Of a stretch of DNA of 61,503 bases, positions 54,242 to 61,503 are shown in pieces. The stretch spans positions 1 through 61,503 of the forward strand of contig CALKXD010000114.1 of NCBI GenBank assembly GCA_938003855.1, in the 5' to 3' direction. The notes under the pieces were generated by a model. It had not been told where the DNA came from. It did not search any database and was given only the letters and a program-made list of their open reading frames with translations. Position numbers and translations under genes: made by a program. The stretch's first letter is position 1, and each line of letters starts with the position of its first letter. This DNA comes from an uncultured Granulosicoccaceae bacterium. Lineage in GTDB: Bacteria; Pseudomonadota; Gammaproteobacteria; Granulosicoccales; Granulosicoccaceae.

Positions 54242-54499
54242 ATGGTCATACAGAAATTGTTTCGCAGTAACAAAAATGTTACCGCGCCGCGGCGTCACGA
54301 GCCCAGCTTTATCAGTCTGCGGGGCGTCTACCCTGAACTGAAACAGGATCCCGTCGCCGACCATCAAGCGCACCCACACGACGATCAGCTGTCAGAAAAA
54401 AAACATCAGCCACTCACAACACTGACCGCATTGCTACTGATCAAGTCAAACAGAGACCTGCAGGAGTCAGTGGCCCGGGCTCAAAGTACGGTCGGCTGA
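54242..54499 (+). CDS. Possible small basic protein, unknown
   Basis: The 85-residue frame has a plausible composition: a basic N-terminus (QKLFRSNKN, RRHEPSF), a His/Asp-rich middle (DHQAHPHDDQLSEKKH) and a hydrophobic-charged C-terminal helix (LTALLLIKSNRDLQESVARAQS). CGGAG lies 14 bases upstream, which is distant for an RBS. No family is recognised. The reverse strand also has an open frame, so coding is uncertain. Confidence 0.35.
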   Translation: MVIQKLFRSNKNVTAPRRHEPSFISLRGVYPELKQDPVADHQAHPHDDQLSEKKHQPLTTLTALLLIKSNRDLQESVARAQSTVG

Positions 54500-54599
54500 T
54501 TATCGCGTTGTTGCCGGATTTGCCAATGCGCCGGATGGCTCGTGCTGGTTGAGCAAGCCTGCCATCGTACCCGTCAGGGTTGTGGCATCAAATTACACC

Positions 54600-54626
54600 A
54601 AAAGGGCGACCTTTCTGCGATCGCCC
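54600..54626 (-). terminator. Rho-independent terminator after the zinc-type dehydrogenase
   Basis: On the minus strand a GGGCGA/TCGCCC stem with an 11-base loop is followed by TTTT, about 67 bases beyond the dehydrogenase stop. Confidence 0.6.
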
Positions 54627-54693
54627 TCGACACATACCCGGTGGCATAATTCGACGCCGACGGCAGAAACCGCCGGCAACGTACCACCACTGA

Positions 54694-55797
54694 TCAGGTA
54701 ATCGACATCACGATATTGCCTGTGTGCTGTTTGTCGATAAACTTCTGCTGCGCGGTGCGCAATTCTTCAAGCGGGTAGACGGCTGCAAGCATGGGTTTAA
54801 TTTCCTCCCGCTCAATGTAGCCGACCAGATCATTGAAGACATGGGGTGGAATAATGGTCGACCCCGAAAATGTCAGATCACGCAGGTACAACGTGCGGAG
54901 GTCGAGAGAGACGATTGGCCCGGCAATCGCGCCAGAGCATGTGTAGCGTCCGCCACGATCCAGCACATCAATCAATGCTTCAAATCCCTCGCCACCGACC
55001 ACGTCGGCGATTACCGTGACGGAATCACGTCCGGTGGCAAGCTGTAGTTCTGCTTTCAGGTTGTCAGGGTTTCGTGGTAGCAATGCATCGGCGTGCAGCG
55101 GTGCAAGGTCGGCATGCTTGGCCTCAGAGGCCATGCCTATTACCGTGGCTCCGCGGCGTTTCGCCAGCTGGATTAATGCTGACCCCACGCCGCCTGACGC
55201 ACCGGTGATTAGCACGGTGTCGTCGGCGGTGACATTGGCTCGCGCCAGCATGCCCTCTGCGGTGCTGTAGCTGCAGGAGAATGTAGCGAGTTCTGTGTCG
55301 TTAAGCGTGCAGTCGACCGGGCCGACGTTGCGATGGTCAATGGTGGTGTACTCGGCATAGCCGCCATCGCACTCAGAACCGAAATAGCCGGTGTTTTGCC
55401 GGTTCATCGGGTCGCTCCAGTCTCGCAGCCAGTTGTCGGTGATGACGCGTTTGCCGATCAGTGAATGGTCGGCGTTGGTGCCGGCAGCCACTACGGTACC
55501 GGCGACATCAGCGCCCTGAATGCGCGGGAAAGTCACAGGTGAGCCGCCCCAGGCCGGGTCATCGGAACCGACGTCATCATAAGCGCCACCGGTTGTGGCC
55601 TCACTGACCGATTTCGAATACCACCCGGTGCGTGTATTTACGTCAGTATTATTCAGGCCGCAGGCAGCCACCTTTATCAGTACTTCGTTGTCGCCGGGGG
55701 TCGGTACCGGCCAGTCAGTATGCAGGACCAGCTGATCGAGGTTGCCGTGTCCGCTCAGGACCATGGCTTTCATGGTGGTTGGTATCCGGGGACTCAT
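54694..55797 (-). CDS. Zinc-type alcohol dehydrogenase/quinone oxidoreductase family protein
   Basis: The 367-residue medium-chain dehydrogenase starts at 55797 (MSPRIPTT), supported by AGAGAG upstream; a longer frame to 55914 adds a tail without homology. It has VLIKVAACGLNNTDVNTRTGWY, FPRIQGADVAGTVVAAG, GGYAEYTTID, the cofactor motif LITGASGGVGSALIQLAKRRGA and the ending IVMSIT. The structural-zinc Cys cluster is absent, as in quinone-oxidoreductase-type members, which use NADPH to reduce enones or quinones. It stands alone, with a terminator behind it. Confidence 0.9.
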   Translation of the reverse strand: MSPRIPTTMKAMVLSGHGNLDQLVLHTDWPVPTPGDNEVLIKVAACGLNNTDVNTRTGWYSKSVSEATTGGAYDDVGSDDPAWGGSPVTFPRIQGADVAGTVVAAGTNADHSLIGKRVITDNWLRDWSDPMNRQNTGYFGSECDGGYAEYTTIDHRNVGPVDCTLNDTELATFSCSYSTAEGMLARANVTADDTVLITGASGGVGSALIQLAKRRGATVIGMASEAKHADLAPLHADALLPRNPDNLKAELQLATGRDSVTVIADVVGGEGFEALIDVLDRGGRYTCSGAIAGPIVSLDLRTLYLRDLTFSGSTIIPPHVFNDLVGYIEREEIKPMLAAVYPLEELRTAQQKFIDKQHTGNIVMSIT

Positions 55798-56183
55798 GGT
55801 GTATCTCTCTGATGCACGCAACAGTTGGCTCTGCGCCTTGTGCTGATGCCTGTGGTCGGATTGATGGTGGCCGGAAGTACACCGGACTACTGCATCATAA
55901 ACCGGTTTGGACAATGATGGTGCCGATGTAACGGCACTGTTTTTTCAGTGGTCAGGGTCGGCCGTTATAGTGCTGGTGATGTTGGTCTGGTTTGCCAGTG
56001 CTTTTGCTAATGCCCATGTATTGGGGCAGGCGCTTGCAGAGGCTTGCCGGGCACAGGCAGGCCGGACGCAGGCAGACGATATCGCACACGCGGCAGCGGG
56101 CTATCCGTCAGCTGTGCTGTTGCTGCGCGTGCGACGGTACGCCGTGTTACGCCTTTGCAAGTGTCGTGCTACGGGCAGTCGGG
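55798..56183. other. Intergenic region upstream of the dehydrogenase
   Basis: A 386-base gap between the peptide-transporter ATPase end and the dehydrogenase start. A plus-strand frame at 55907-56200 has one hydrophobic stretch, but it runs into the ATPase gene antisense and has no good RBS. No regulatory motif stands out beyond short CAGGCAGG-type repeats near 56050. Confidence 0.35.
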
Positions 56184-57848
56184 CTATGGGTCCTGTTTGA
56201 GTGGGGCGGTGGCCGTTTCCGGATGCCAGTCTTTACCGGGAACTGCGTTAAGCAGTTCGCGGGTGTAGGGGTGCTCTGCGTCACTGAACAGCGTGGCGGT
56301 TGGCCCGGCCTCGACAATTTTACCCAGGCGCATCACTGCAATGCGATCACACACCTGTGCCGCGACGCGGAGATCGTGTGTGATAAACACCATCGATAAC
56401 TGCAGTCGCTCTCTGATGTCCGCCAGCAGCTGAAGTATCTGCGCCTGAATCGACACATCGAGGGCTGAGACGGGTTCGTCAGCGACCAGAATTTCAGGGT
56501 CCAATGCCAGTGCGCGTGCGATACCAATGCGCTGGCGTTGTCCACCGGAAAACTCATGCGGGAATCGATCAAAGGCGCGCTCATCGAGCCCGACCAGTTC
56601 CAGCATTTCCCGTGCGCGTTTATCGGCTTGCGCTGACGGGACGCCCAGCACTCTCGGGCCATCGGCAATGATGCGACCGACTTTGCTGCGAGGGTTGAGT
56701 GACGCAAACGGGTCCTGAAATACCATTTGTATTTTTGAGCGATAGGGGCGCATCTCTTTGCGATTAAGCGGTCGCAGGTCAACCCCCTGATATAGAATCT
56801 CGCCTTCCTCGGCATTGATCAACCGAACGATGCAGCGGGCCAGCGTCGACTTCCCGGAGCCAGACTCCCCGACCACGCCAAGTGTCTCGCCCTTGTGGAG
56901 TTTGATGCTGACGTTATCGGCGGCGTGAACAATACGCTCTTTTGCGCCCAGGCCAAACCAGCCGCCACCACTTTTATAGGTTTTCGTCAGGGCGTTGACC
57001 GAGAGCTCCGTGTCGGATGATATCGAGCGTACAGCGGGTGGCGTGAGGCTTGGTACCGCACGCATCAATCCCTGTGTGTAGGGGTGCTGTGGGTGATTGA
57101 GGACCTGATCGGTGGTGCCTATTTCGACAATCCTGCCGTGTTGCATGACGGCGACCCGATCGGCGATATCAGCCACTACGCCAAAATCGTGGGTGATAAA
57201 CAGTACGCCGGTATCGTGGCTTTGCTGTAGCTCTTTAATCAGCTTAAGAATCTGCGCCTGAGTGGTTACATCGAGTGCGGTGGTGGGTTCATCAGCGATA
57301 AGAATTTTGGGTTCCATCGCCAGTGCCATGGCGATCATGGCGCGCTGCCTTTGCCCGCCGGATAGCTCGTGGGGGTAGGCTCTGATGATGTGTTCAGGGT
57401 CCGGCAGATGGACGCTGTCAATCAGTTCCACAGCGCGTTGCCGGCGGTGCTTTTTGCGGGTTTTTGTATGAAACCGTATAACTTCATCGATCTGCTTGCC
57501 GATGGTCATCACCGGGTTCAGTGCGGTCATCGGCTCCTGGAAGATCATTGAAATTTCACCGCCGCGGATCTCCCGCATGCGGGATTCCTTGATGGTGGTG
57601 AGGCTTTCGCCGTTGAAGTCGATGGTGCCCTGATCAATGTGCACATGGGGTGCCGGCAGTAAGCCCATGATAGCGCGCGCGGTAATCGACTTACCTGAAC
57701 CCGACTCACCGACCACGCAGAGAATCTCGTTGTTGTTCAGTGTATAGCTGACATCCTCTACCGCGTGTGTGCGCTCGGCGCCGCGCGGCAGTTGCACAAA
57801 CAGGTTGCGAATATCCAGTAGTGGTTTGGGTTGATCATCGGCGCTCAT
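56184..57848 (-). CDS. Peptide ABC transporter, fused double ATP-binding subunit
   Basis: The 554-residue cytosolic protein joins two complete ABC domains of the DppD and DppF types (as in YejF/GsiA). The N-terminal one has GESGSGKSITARAIMGL, LSGGQRQRAMIAMALA and ILIADEPTTALD. The C-terminal one has GESGSGKSTLARCIVRL, FSGGQRQRIGIARALA and ILVADEPVSALD. It powers uptake of peptides or similar solutes through the two permeases upstream. Its ATG overlaps the DppC-type stop by four bases. Confidence 0.95.
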   Translation of the reverse strand: MSADDQPKPLLDIRNLFVQLPRGAERTHAVEDVSYTLNNNEILCVVGESGSGKSITARAIMGLLPAPHVHIDQGTIDFNGESLTTIKESRMREIRGGEISMIFQEPMTALNPVMTIGKQIDEVIRFHTKTRKKHRRQRAVELIDSVHLPDPEHIIRAYPHELSGGQRQRAMIAMALAMEPKILIADEPTTALDVTTQAQILKLIKELQQSHDTGVLFITHDFGVVADIADRVAVMQHGRIVEIGTTDQVLNHPQHPYTQGLMRAVPSLTPPAVRSISSDTELSVNALTKTYKSGGGWFGLGAKERIVHAADNVSIKLHKGETLGVVGESGSGKSTLARCIVRLINAEEGEILYQGVDLRPLNRKEMRPYRSKIQMVFQDPFASLNPRSKVGRIIADGPRVLGVPSAQADKRAREMLELVGLDERAFDRFPHEFSGGQRQRIGIARALALDPEILVADEPVSALDVSIQAQILQLLADIRERLQLSMVFITHDLRVAAQVCDRIAVMRLGKIVEAGPTATLFSDAEHPYTRELLNAVPGKDWHPETATAPLKQDP

Positions 57849-58675
57849 GTGCGTTCCCGCAGACGTGGATTTAATGCATCATTTAATCCCTCGCCGACCA
57901 GATTGATAGCCAGCACGGTCAGCAGGATGGCAATGCCCGGAAACGTGCACACCCACCACGCTGAGCGCAGCACCGTGCGACCGGCACCGATCTGGAAACC
58001 CCAGCTGATGATGTTGGGGTCACCGAGTCCAAGGAACGAAAGGCCGCTTTCAATCAGTATGGCGGTGGCTACCATCAGCGAGCCGGCGACAATAATAGGG
58101 GACAGGCAGTTAGGCAGTATTTCCGCCAGCATGATGCGAATATCTCCCATGCCAACGCTGTGGCAGGCTTGTATAAACTCGCGGTTCCGCAGCGAGATAA
58201 ACTCCCCCCGCACCAGGCGGGCGACAGCCGGCCACGACACCACCGCGATTGCGATAACAATGCTCTGGATTGACGGTTTCATGATCGCGACAATCAATAT
58301 GGCAAATAAAAACGACGGTATCGTCTGGAACATTTCCGTGACGCGCATGAGGATGTCGTCGATCCAGCCGCCGTAGTAACCGGCCAGGCCGCCGAGTACC
58401 GCACCGATTAAGACGGCCACGGTGGTCGCGAGCAGGCCAATCAACAAAGAAGTACGGGCGCCGTGCGCGATGCCTGAAGCGACGTCTCTGCCGAGCGTGT
58501 CACTGCCAAGTAGAAAACCGTTTTCTCCCGGCACTGACATGGGCTTACCGGCAAGCCTGAAGGGATCTTCCGGGAACATCAATGATGCACAGGCTGCCAT
58601 CAAAATAACTGTCAGTAAAATAAGTAGTCCCAGTACCGCGGAGCGGTTGCGACGGTACAGTTGCCAGAAAGTCAT
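57845..58675 (-). CDS. DppC-type peptide ABC permease
   Basis: The 276-residue inner-membrane permease has an N-terminal helix (RSAVLGLLILLTVILMAACASLMF), the DppC-type FLLGSDTLGRDVASGIAHGARTSLLIGL, five further helices and the EAA loop RGEFISLRNREFIQACHSVGMGDIRIMLAEILPN. It adjoins the DppB-type stop with no gap and overlaps the ATPase gene by four bases. Confidence 0.94.
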   Translation of the reverse strand: MTFWQLYRRNRSAVLGLLILLTVILMAACASLMFPEDPFRLAGKPMSVPGENGFLLGSDTLGRDVASGIAHGARTSLLIGLLATTVAVLIGAVLGGLAGYYGGWIDDILMRVTEMFQTIPSFLFAILIVAIMKPSIQSIVIAIAVVSWPAVARLVRGEFISLRNREFIQACHSVGMGDIRIMLAEILPNCLSPIIVAGSLMVATAILIESGLSFLGLGDPNIISWGFQIGAGRTVLRSAWWVCTFPGIAILLTVLAINLVGEGLNDALNPRLRERT

Positions 58676-59662
58676 TCAGGACACCTCGATGCGCGGATCT
58701 AGAAAAGAGTAAATAACATCGACAATCAGATTTATGGCTACCACCAGCAATGCAGATAACAGGAAAATACCCAGTAGCAGATTGAGGTCGCGCGAGAACA
58801 GTGCCTCATAAGCCAGCATGCCCAGACCCGGCCAGGCGAACACAGATTCCACAATGACCGAACCGCCGATTAATGCACCGACCTGAACGCCGGCCATGGT
58901 AACTACCGGTAGCAGAGCATTTCGCAAAATATGCCCAAACACTATGCGCCGTTCGGTCAGGCCTTTGGCGCGGGCGGTGACGACATAGTCCATGCCGGCC
59001 TGCTCCAGCATGGAAGCACGCATCAGTCGTGTATAGAGCGCCAGATAAAACAGCGATAAGGTGATCGTCGGCATGACCAGGTGATGTGCAATGTCGATCA
59101 CGCGGTCCCAGCCCTCATAGAACATGGCCACGTTCTCCATGCCGCTGGTGGGAAACCAGTGTAGCTTCAGAGAGAACACTACAATCATCATCAGACCAAT
59201 CCAGAACAACGGTGTGGCGTAGGTGATTAGGGCAAATATAGAAATCACGTTGTCGCGCCAGGTGTTTAATCCAGAGGCGGCAAGCAGGCCCAGTACAATG
59301 CCAAAGCCGACGGCAATAACTATGGTTGACACCATCAGCAGCAGGGTCGGGATGAAGCGATCAAGTACCAGTGTCGCGACTGGCATGTCGTGCCTGAAGG
59401 AAAACCCCAGGTCAAACGATAATACATTCTTGAGGTAGATGGCCAGCTGCACCGGCAGCGGTTTGTCGAGCCCGAACTTCTGCCGTAACTGCGCCATATA
59501 TTCCGGTGTTGCTGAGCCGGCCTCACCGGCCAGTACATCTGCGGCATCGCCTTCTGCAAGATGCAGCAGGAAAAAATTGACGACTAGAATCGCCAGAACG
59601 ACAGGTATCGACTGAAGAAGCCGTTTCAGCACATAGCGTACGCGTTTGGCGGTGTGATTCAT
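58676..59662 (-). CDS. DppB-type peptide ABC permease
   Basis: The 328-residue inner-membrane permease has the N-terminal helix of the family (RYVLKRLLQSIPVVLAILVVNFFLLHL). The periplasmic PGD-like region is replaced by EGDAADVLAGEAGSATPEYMAQLRQKFGLDKPLPVQ. The EAA loop is LMRASMLEQAGMDYVVTARAKGLTERRIVFGHILRNALLP. It follows the binding-protein gene after a 141-base gap containing a terminator-like hairpin. Confidence 0.94.
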   Translation of the reverse strand: MNHTAKRVRYVLKRLLQSIPVVLAILVVNFFLLHLAEGDAADVLAGEAGSATPEYMAQLRQKFGLDKPLPVQLAIYLKNVLSFDLGFSFRHDMPVATLVLDRFIPTLLLMVSTIVIAVGFGIVLGLLAASGLNTWRDNVISIFALITYATPLFWIGLMMIVVFSLKLHWFPTSGMENVAMFYEGWDRVIDIAHHLVMPTITLSLFYLALYTRLMRASMLEQAGMDYVVTARAKGLTERRIVFGHILRNALLPVVTMAGVQVGALIGGSVIVESVFAWPGLGMLAYEALFSRDLNLLLGIFLLSALLVVAINLIVDVIYSFLDPRIEVS

Positions 59663-59690
59663 GATGAGATGATTTTTTCAGGTGGATAAC

Positions 59691-59721
59691 AAAACAGCCG
59701 GGCTGTACGCCCGGCTGTTTT
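59691..59721 (-). terminator. Intercistronic terminator/attenuator after the peptide-binding protein
   Basis: AAAACAGCCGGGC and GCCCGGCTGTTTT form a stem of at least 11 bp around a five-base loop, flanked by A and T runs so it can work on either strand. It lies between the binding-protein stop and the permease start, which would give more binding protein than permease. Confidence 0.75.
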
Positions 59722-59803
59722 AGGGGGCAGGCGAGTTAGTTCCTGTCCATAGACTGAGGTCTACAGGTTGTGACCGGACAGGGAAATAACATTGCCTGGC
59801 GTG

Positions 59804-61390
59804 CTACTGTTCCAGCCAGGTACGATCAAACGATGAGTATGAGCCCATTGCCGAGAAATCGTGATCTTTCAGCTTGCTGTTAAACACAGTAATAAACTGC
59901 ATTTCGAACAGATTAACTACTGGTTGATCAGCGCCGAGTTTGTCTTGAATCTTGTGGTAGATTCCTTTGCGTGCTTCCGGGTCGGCAGACGTTGCACCTT
60001 CGACCAGTAACGCATCCAGCTCTGCGTCGCTGTAGCGGGTAGAGTTAACAAACGGTGTGCCTTTGCGAATCTGGTCAGATCCGTAGTGGCGATGAACCCC
60101 GATAACCGGATCAGGCAGTTGGTAGAAGTAGTTCAGGTTCATTGCGAAGTCGTAGTCGCCATACACGCGCTTGATCCAGGTGGGCACGTCTTCGTATCTC
60201 AGGTCAAGCTGGATGCCGATATCACCCAGCGCCTGCTTGATGTATTCACCGGCCCGTCGCCAGTCTTCGCCGTAGGGGATCAGATCGAGCGTTGCTTTCA
60301 GTCTTACGCCATCACCGTCCGCTTTGATACCGGCATCGTCGAGCAGTTTGATTGCCGCAGCGACATCGGGTTTGCCGGGGTAGTTGGCACTGGCCTTATA
60401 TAATCCAGTCGGTGCAAAGTTGGAAGACATAGCACTGGTTGCCGCATTGCCGTAGCCAAACCAGATGTTGTCGATCAGGAACTGACGATCAAGCGTCAGT
60501 GAAATCGCATTTCTAATTGCGGCGTTATCGAATGGCGGCTTGGTGGTGTCAAACTCCAGCAGTGACATCGGGTTGATCATGGAATAACCATCGGTCGTGA
60601 TACCAATGCTGTCCATCTCACGCAGGCGCACTACGTCAACGTTGGGTATCGCACCATAGGCACCGTACATGACTTCGCCGCTTTCCATTGCCGCCGTTCT
60701 TGTTGATGCGTCCGGGATTATGCGTGCCACCAGTCGGTCCAGGTAAGGCAAGCCTTCTTTCCAGTAGTTTTCATTTTTCTCCAGTCGGATGTACTGACCT
60801 TTTTTCCATTCAACAAATTTAAACGGGCCGGTGCCGACAGGGTTGTTTGCCAGTTCTGCCTGACGGATGTCTGTACCTTCGAGCAGATGCTTGGGAACAA
60901 TGGGAGATTCATAGCCTGCGAATGCACGCATCATGTAAGGGGCGGGTCGATCCAGTTTGAAAATGGCGGTGTGATCGTCAGGGGTTTGAATTTCGCTGAC
61001 TTCCTTGAATGAGTTCGGGCCACGTGGGTGGAACTTCTTCAACACGTCCATAATCGTGAACTGCACGTCAGCCGAAGTGAACGGCTTGCCGTCGTGCCAG
61101 GTAACCCCTTTTTGCAGATTGAAGGTAACCGTTAAGCCGTCCTCGCTGATGTCGTAGCTCTCGGCTAACTCAGGTACGATGTTTAAGTCGAGATCGTAGT
61201 CGAGCAAACCCTGATAAATTTTCGGGGCAACCAGGCCGATCGGTCCGGAGGTTGACAAATAAGGGGCCAGTGATGGGGGTTCGGGTTGCACGATGTAGAC
61301 GAGATTGCCCCCCGACTGCTGTGCAAGCGCTATTTTGGTCGTGAGAAAAAGAGACAGACCAACGAAGGTGATCCACTTACTTAAAGACAT
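59804..61390 (-). CDS. Peptide ABC transporter, substrate-binding protein (SBP_bac_5 family)
   Basis: The 528-residue periplasmic protein starts at 61390 (MSLSKW), with GGAA eight bases upstream; in-frame ATGs at 61402 and 61432 lack such a site. The signal peptide ends near ALAQQ. The family pattern is seen in LVYIVQPEPPSLAPYL, APKIYQGLLDYD, AESYDISEDGLTVTFNLQKGVTWHDGKPFTSADVQF and NNPVGTGPFKFVEWKKGQYI. It delivers peptides or opines/glycosides to the downstream permeases. It is the first gene of the operon, followed by an attenuator hairpin. Confidence 0.94.
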   Translation of the reverse strand: MSLSKWITFVGLSLFLTTKIALAQQSGGNLVYIVQPEPPSLAPYLSTSGPIGLVAPKIYQGLLDYDLDLNIVPELAESYDISEDGLTVTFNLQKGVTWHDGKPFTSADVQFTIMDVLKKFHPRGPNSFKEVSEIQTPDDHTAIFKLDRPAPYMMRAFAGYESPIVPKHLLEGTDIRQAELANNPVGTGPFKFVEWKKGQYIRLEKNENYWKEGLPYLDRLVARIIPDASTRTAAMESGEVMYGAYGAIPNVDVVRLREMDSIGITTDGYSMINPMSLLEFDTTKPPFDNAAIRNAISLTLDRQFLIDNIWFGYGNAATSAMSSNFAPTGLYKASANYPGKPDVAAAIKLLDDAGIKADGDGVRLKATLDLIPYGEDWRRAGEYIKQALGDIGIQLDLRYEDVPTWIKRVYGDYDFAMNLNYFYQLPDPVIGVHRHYGSDQIRKGTPFVNSTRYSDAELDALLVEGATSADPEARKGIYHKIQDKLGADQPVVNLFEMQFITVFNSKLKDHDFSAMGSYSSFDRTWLEQ

Positions 61391-61503
61391 AGATGGTTCC
61401 ATGTGTGATTGGCGGAATTTCATTCTACGCAATTGATAACGAATAGCTACCCATAACGGACGCTGATTGAAATTGCAGCAGGCAGGTGAGATTTTTGCAG
61501 CAG
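61391..61503. other. Upstream region of the peptide transporter operon, right edge
   Basis: These 113 bases should hold the promoter of the peptide transporter operon read leftward. They are AT-richer than the genes. No coding frame enters from the right edge. Confidence 0.35.

Noticed and set aside
55907-56200. Plus-strand 97-codon frame with one hydrophobic stretch
   Set aside because: No RBS and no domain, and it runs antisense into the peptide-transporter ATPase gene.
1-61503. tRNA, rRNA, IS elements, CRISPR arrays and known riboswitches
   Set aside because: None was recognised by eye. A tRNAscan, ISfinder or Rfam search would be needed to exclude weak cases.

Overview
The window reads as a chromosomal segment of a free-living, probably marine gammaproteobacterium. 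This is an inference from moderately GC-rich sequence, Gram-negative envelope proteins (lipoproteins, an outer-membrane barrel, BaeSR-like and hybrid kinases), many uptake systems and an AhpD-like selenoprotein. A Granulosicoccus-like relative would fit, but no rRNA or taxonomic marker is present. No tRNA, rRNA, IS element, prophage or CRISPR array was seen.

Layout. 0.4-6.8 kb: an exported propeller-like protein, an orphan hybrid histidine kinase, a leaderless MepA-like peptidoglycan hydrolase overlapping a lipoprotein gene, and msrA. 6.8-11 kb: a BaeSR-like two-component system divergent from a three-gene redox operon (SHP oxygen-binding cytochrome c, diheme cytochrome c, cytochrome b561). 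11-16 kb: a five-gene minus-strand operon (kynureninase-like enzyme, SRPBCC protein, small CPDP protein, aldo/keto reductase, and an aldo/keto reductase fused to a Rid domain), divergent from hyuA-hyuB. 19.8-27.3 kb: mixed metabolic genes (two SDRs, an alpha/beta hydrolase, an ICL/PEP-mutase homologue, an MFS carrier, a TerB protein) and two unknown membrane-associated proteins. 27.3-39.6 kb: two complete branched-chain-amino-acid-type ABC transporters, head to head. The minus-strand copy continues into a Rid protein, a selenoprotein that standard gene calling splits in two at an in-frame UGA, and an SMP-30-like lactonase.

39.6-53.7 kb looks like one surface-glycan locus. It holds a cellulose-synthase-like GT2 glycosyltransferase, two DUF3131 proteins, a YaiO-like outer-membrane barrel, and a complete partner-switching regulator (PP2C phosphatase with a degenerate receiver, STAS antagonist, RsbW-like kinase). 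Next to these lie a SorC-type regulator with a clear operator-like palindrome, a copper-radical oxidase lipoprotein of the galactose/glyoxal oxidase family, and a SCO copper chaperone. The pairing of a GT2 synthase with a copper-radical oxidase and SCO resembles the CslA/GlxA system of Streptomyces, here under partner-switch control. 54-61.5 kb: a quinone-oxidoreductase-like dehydrogenase and a peptide ABC transporter (binding protein, two permeases, fused double ATPase).

The two most notable items are the UGA-containing AhpD-like gene with a SECIS-like hairpin (28420-29523) and the partner-switch/GT2/copper-oxidase glycan locus (39590-53651).
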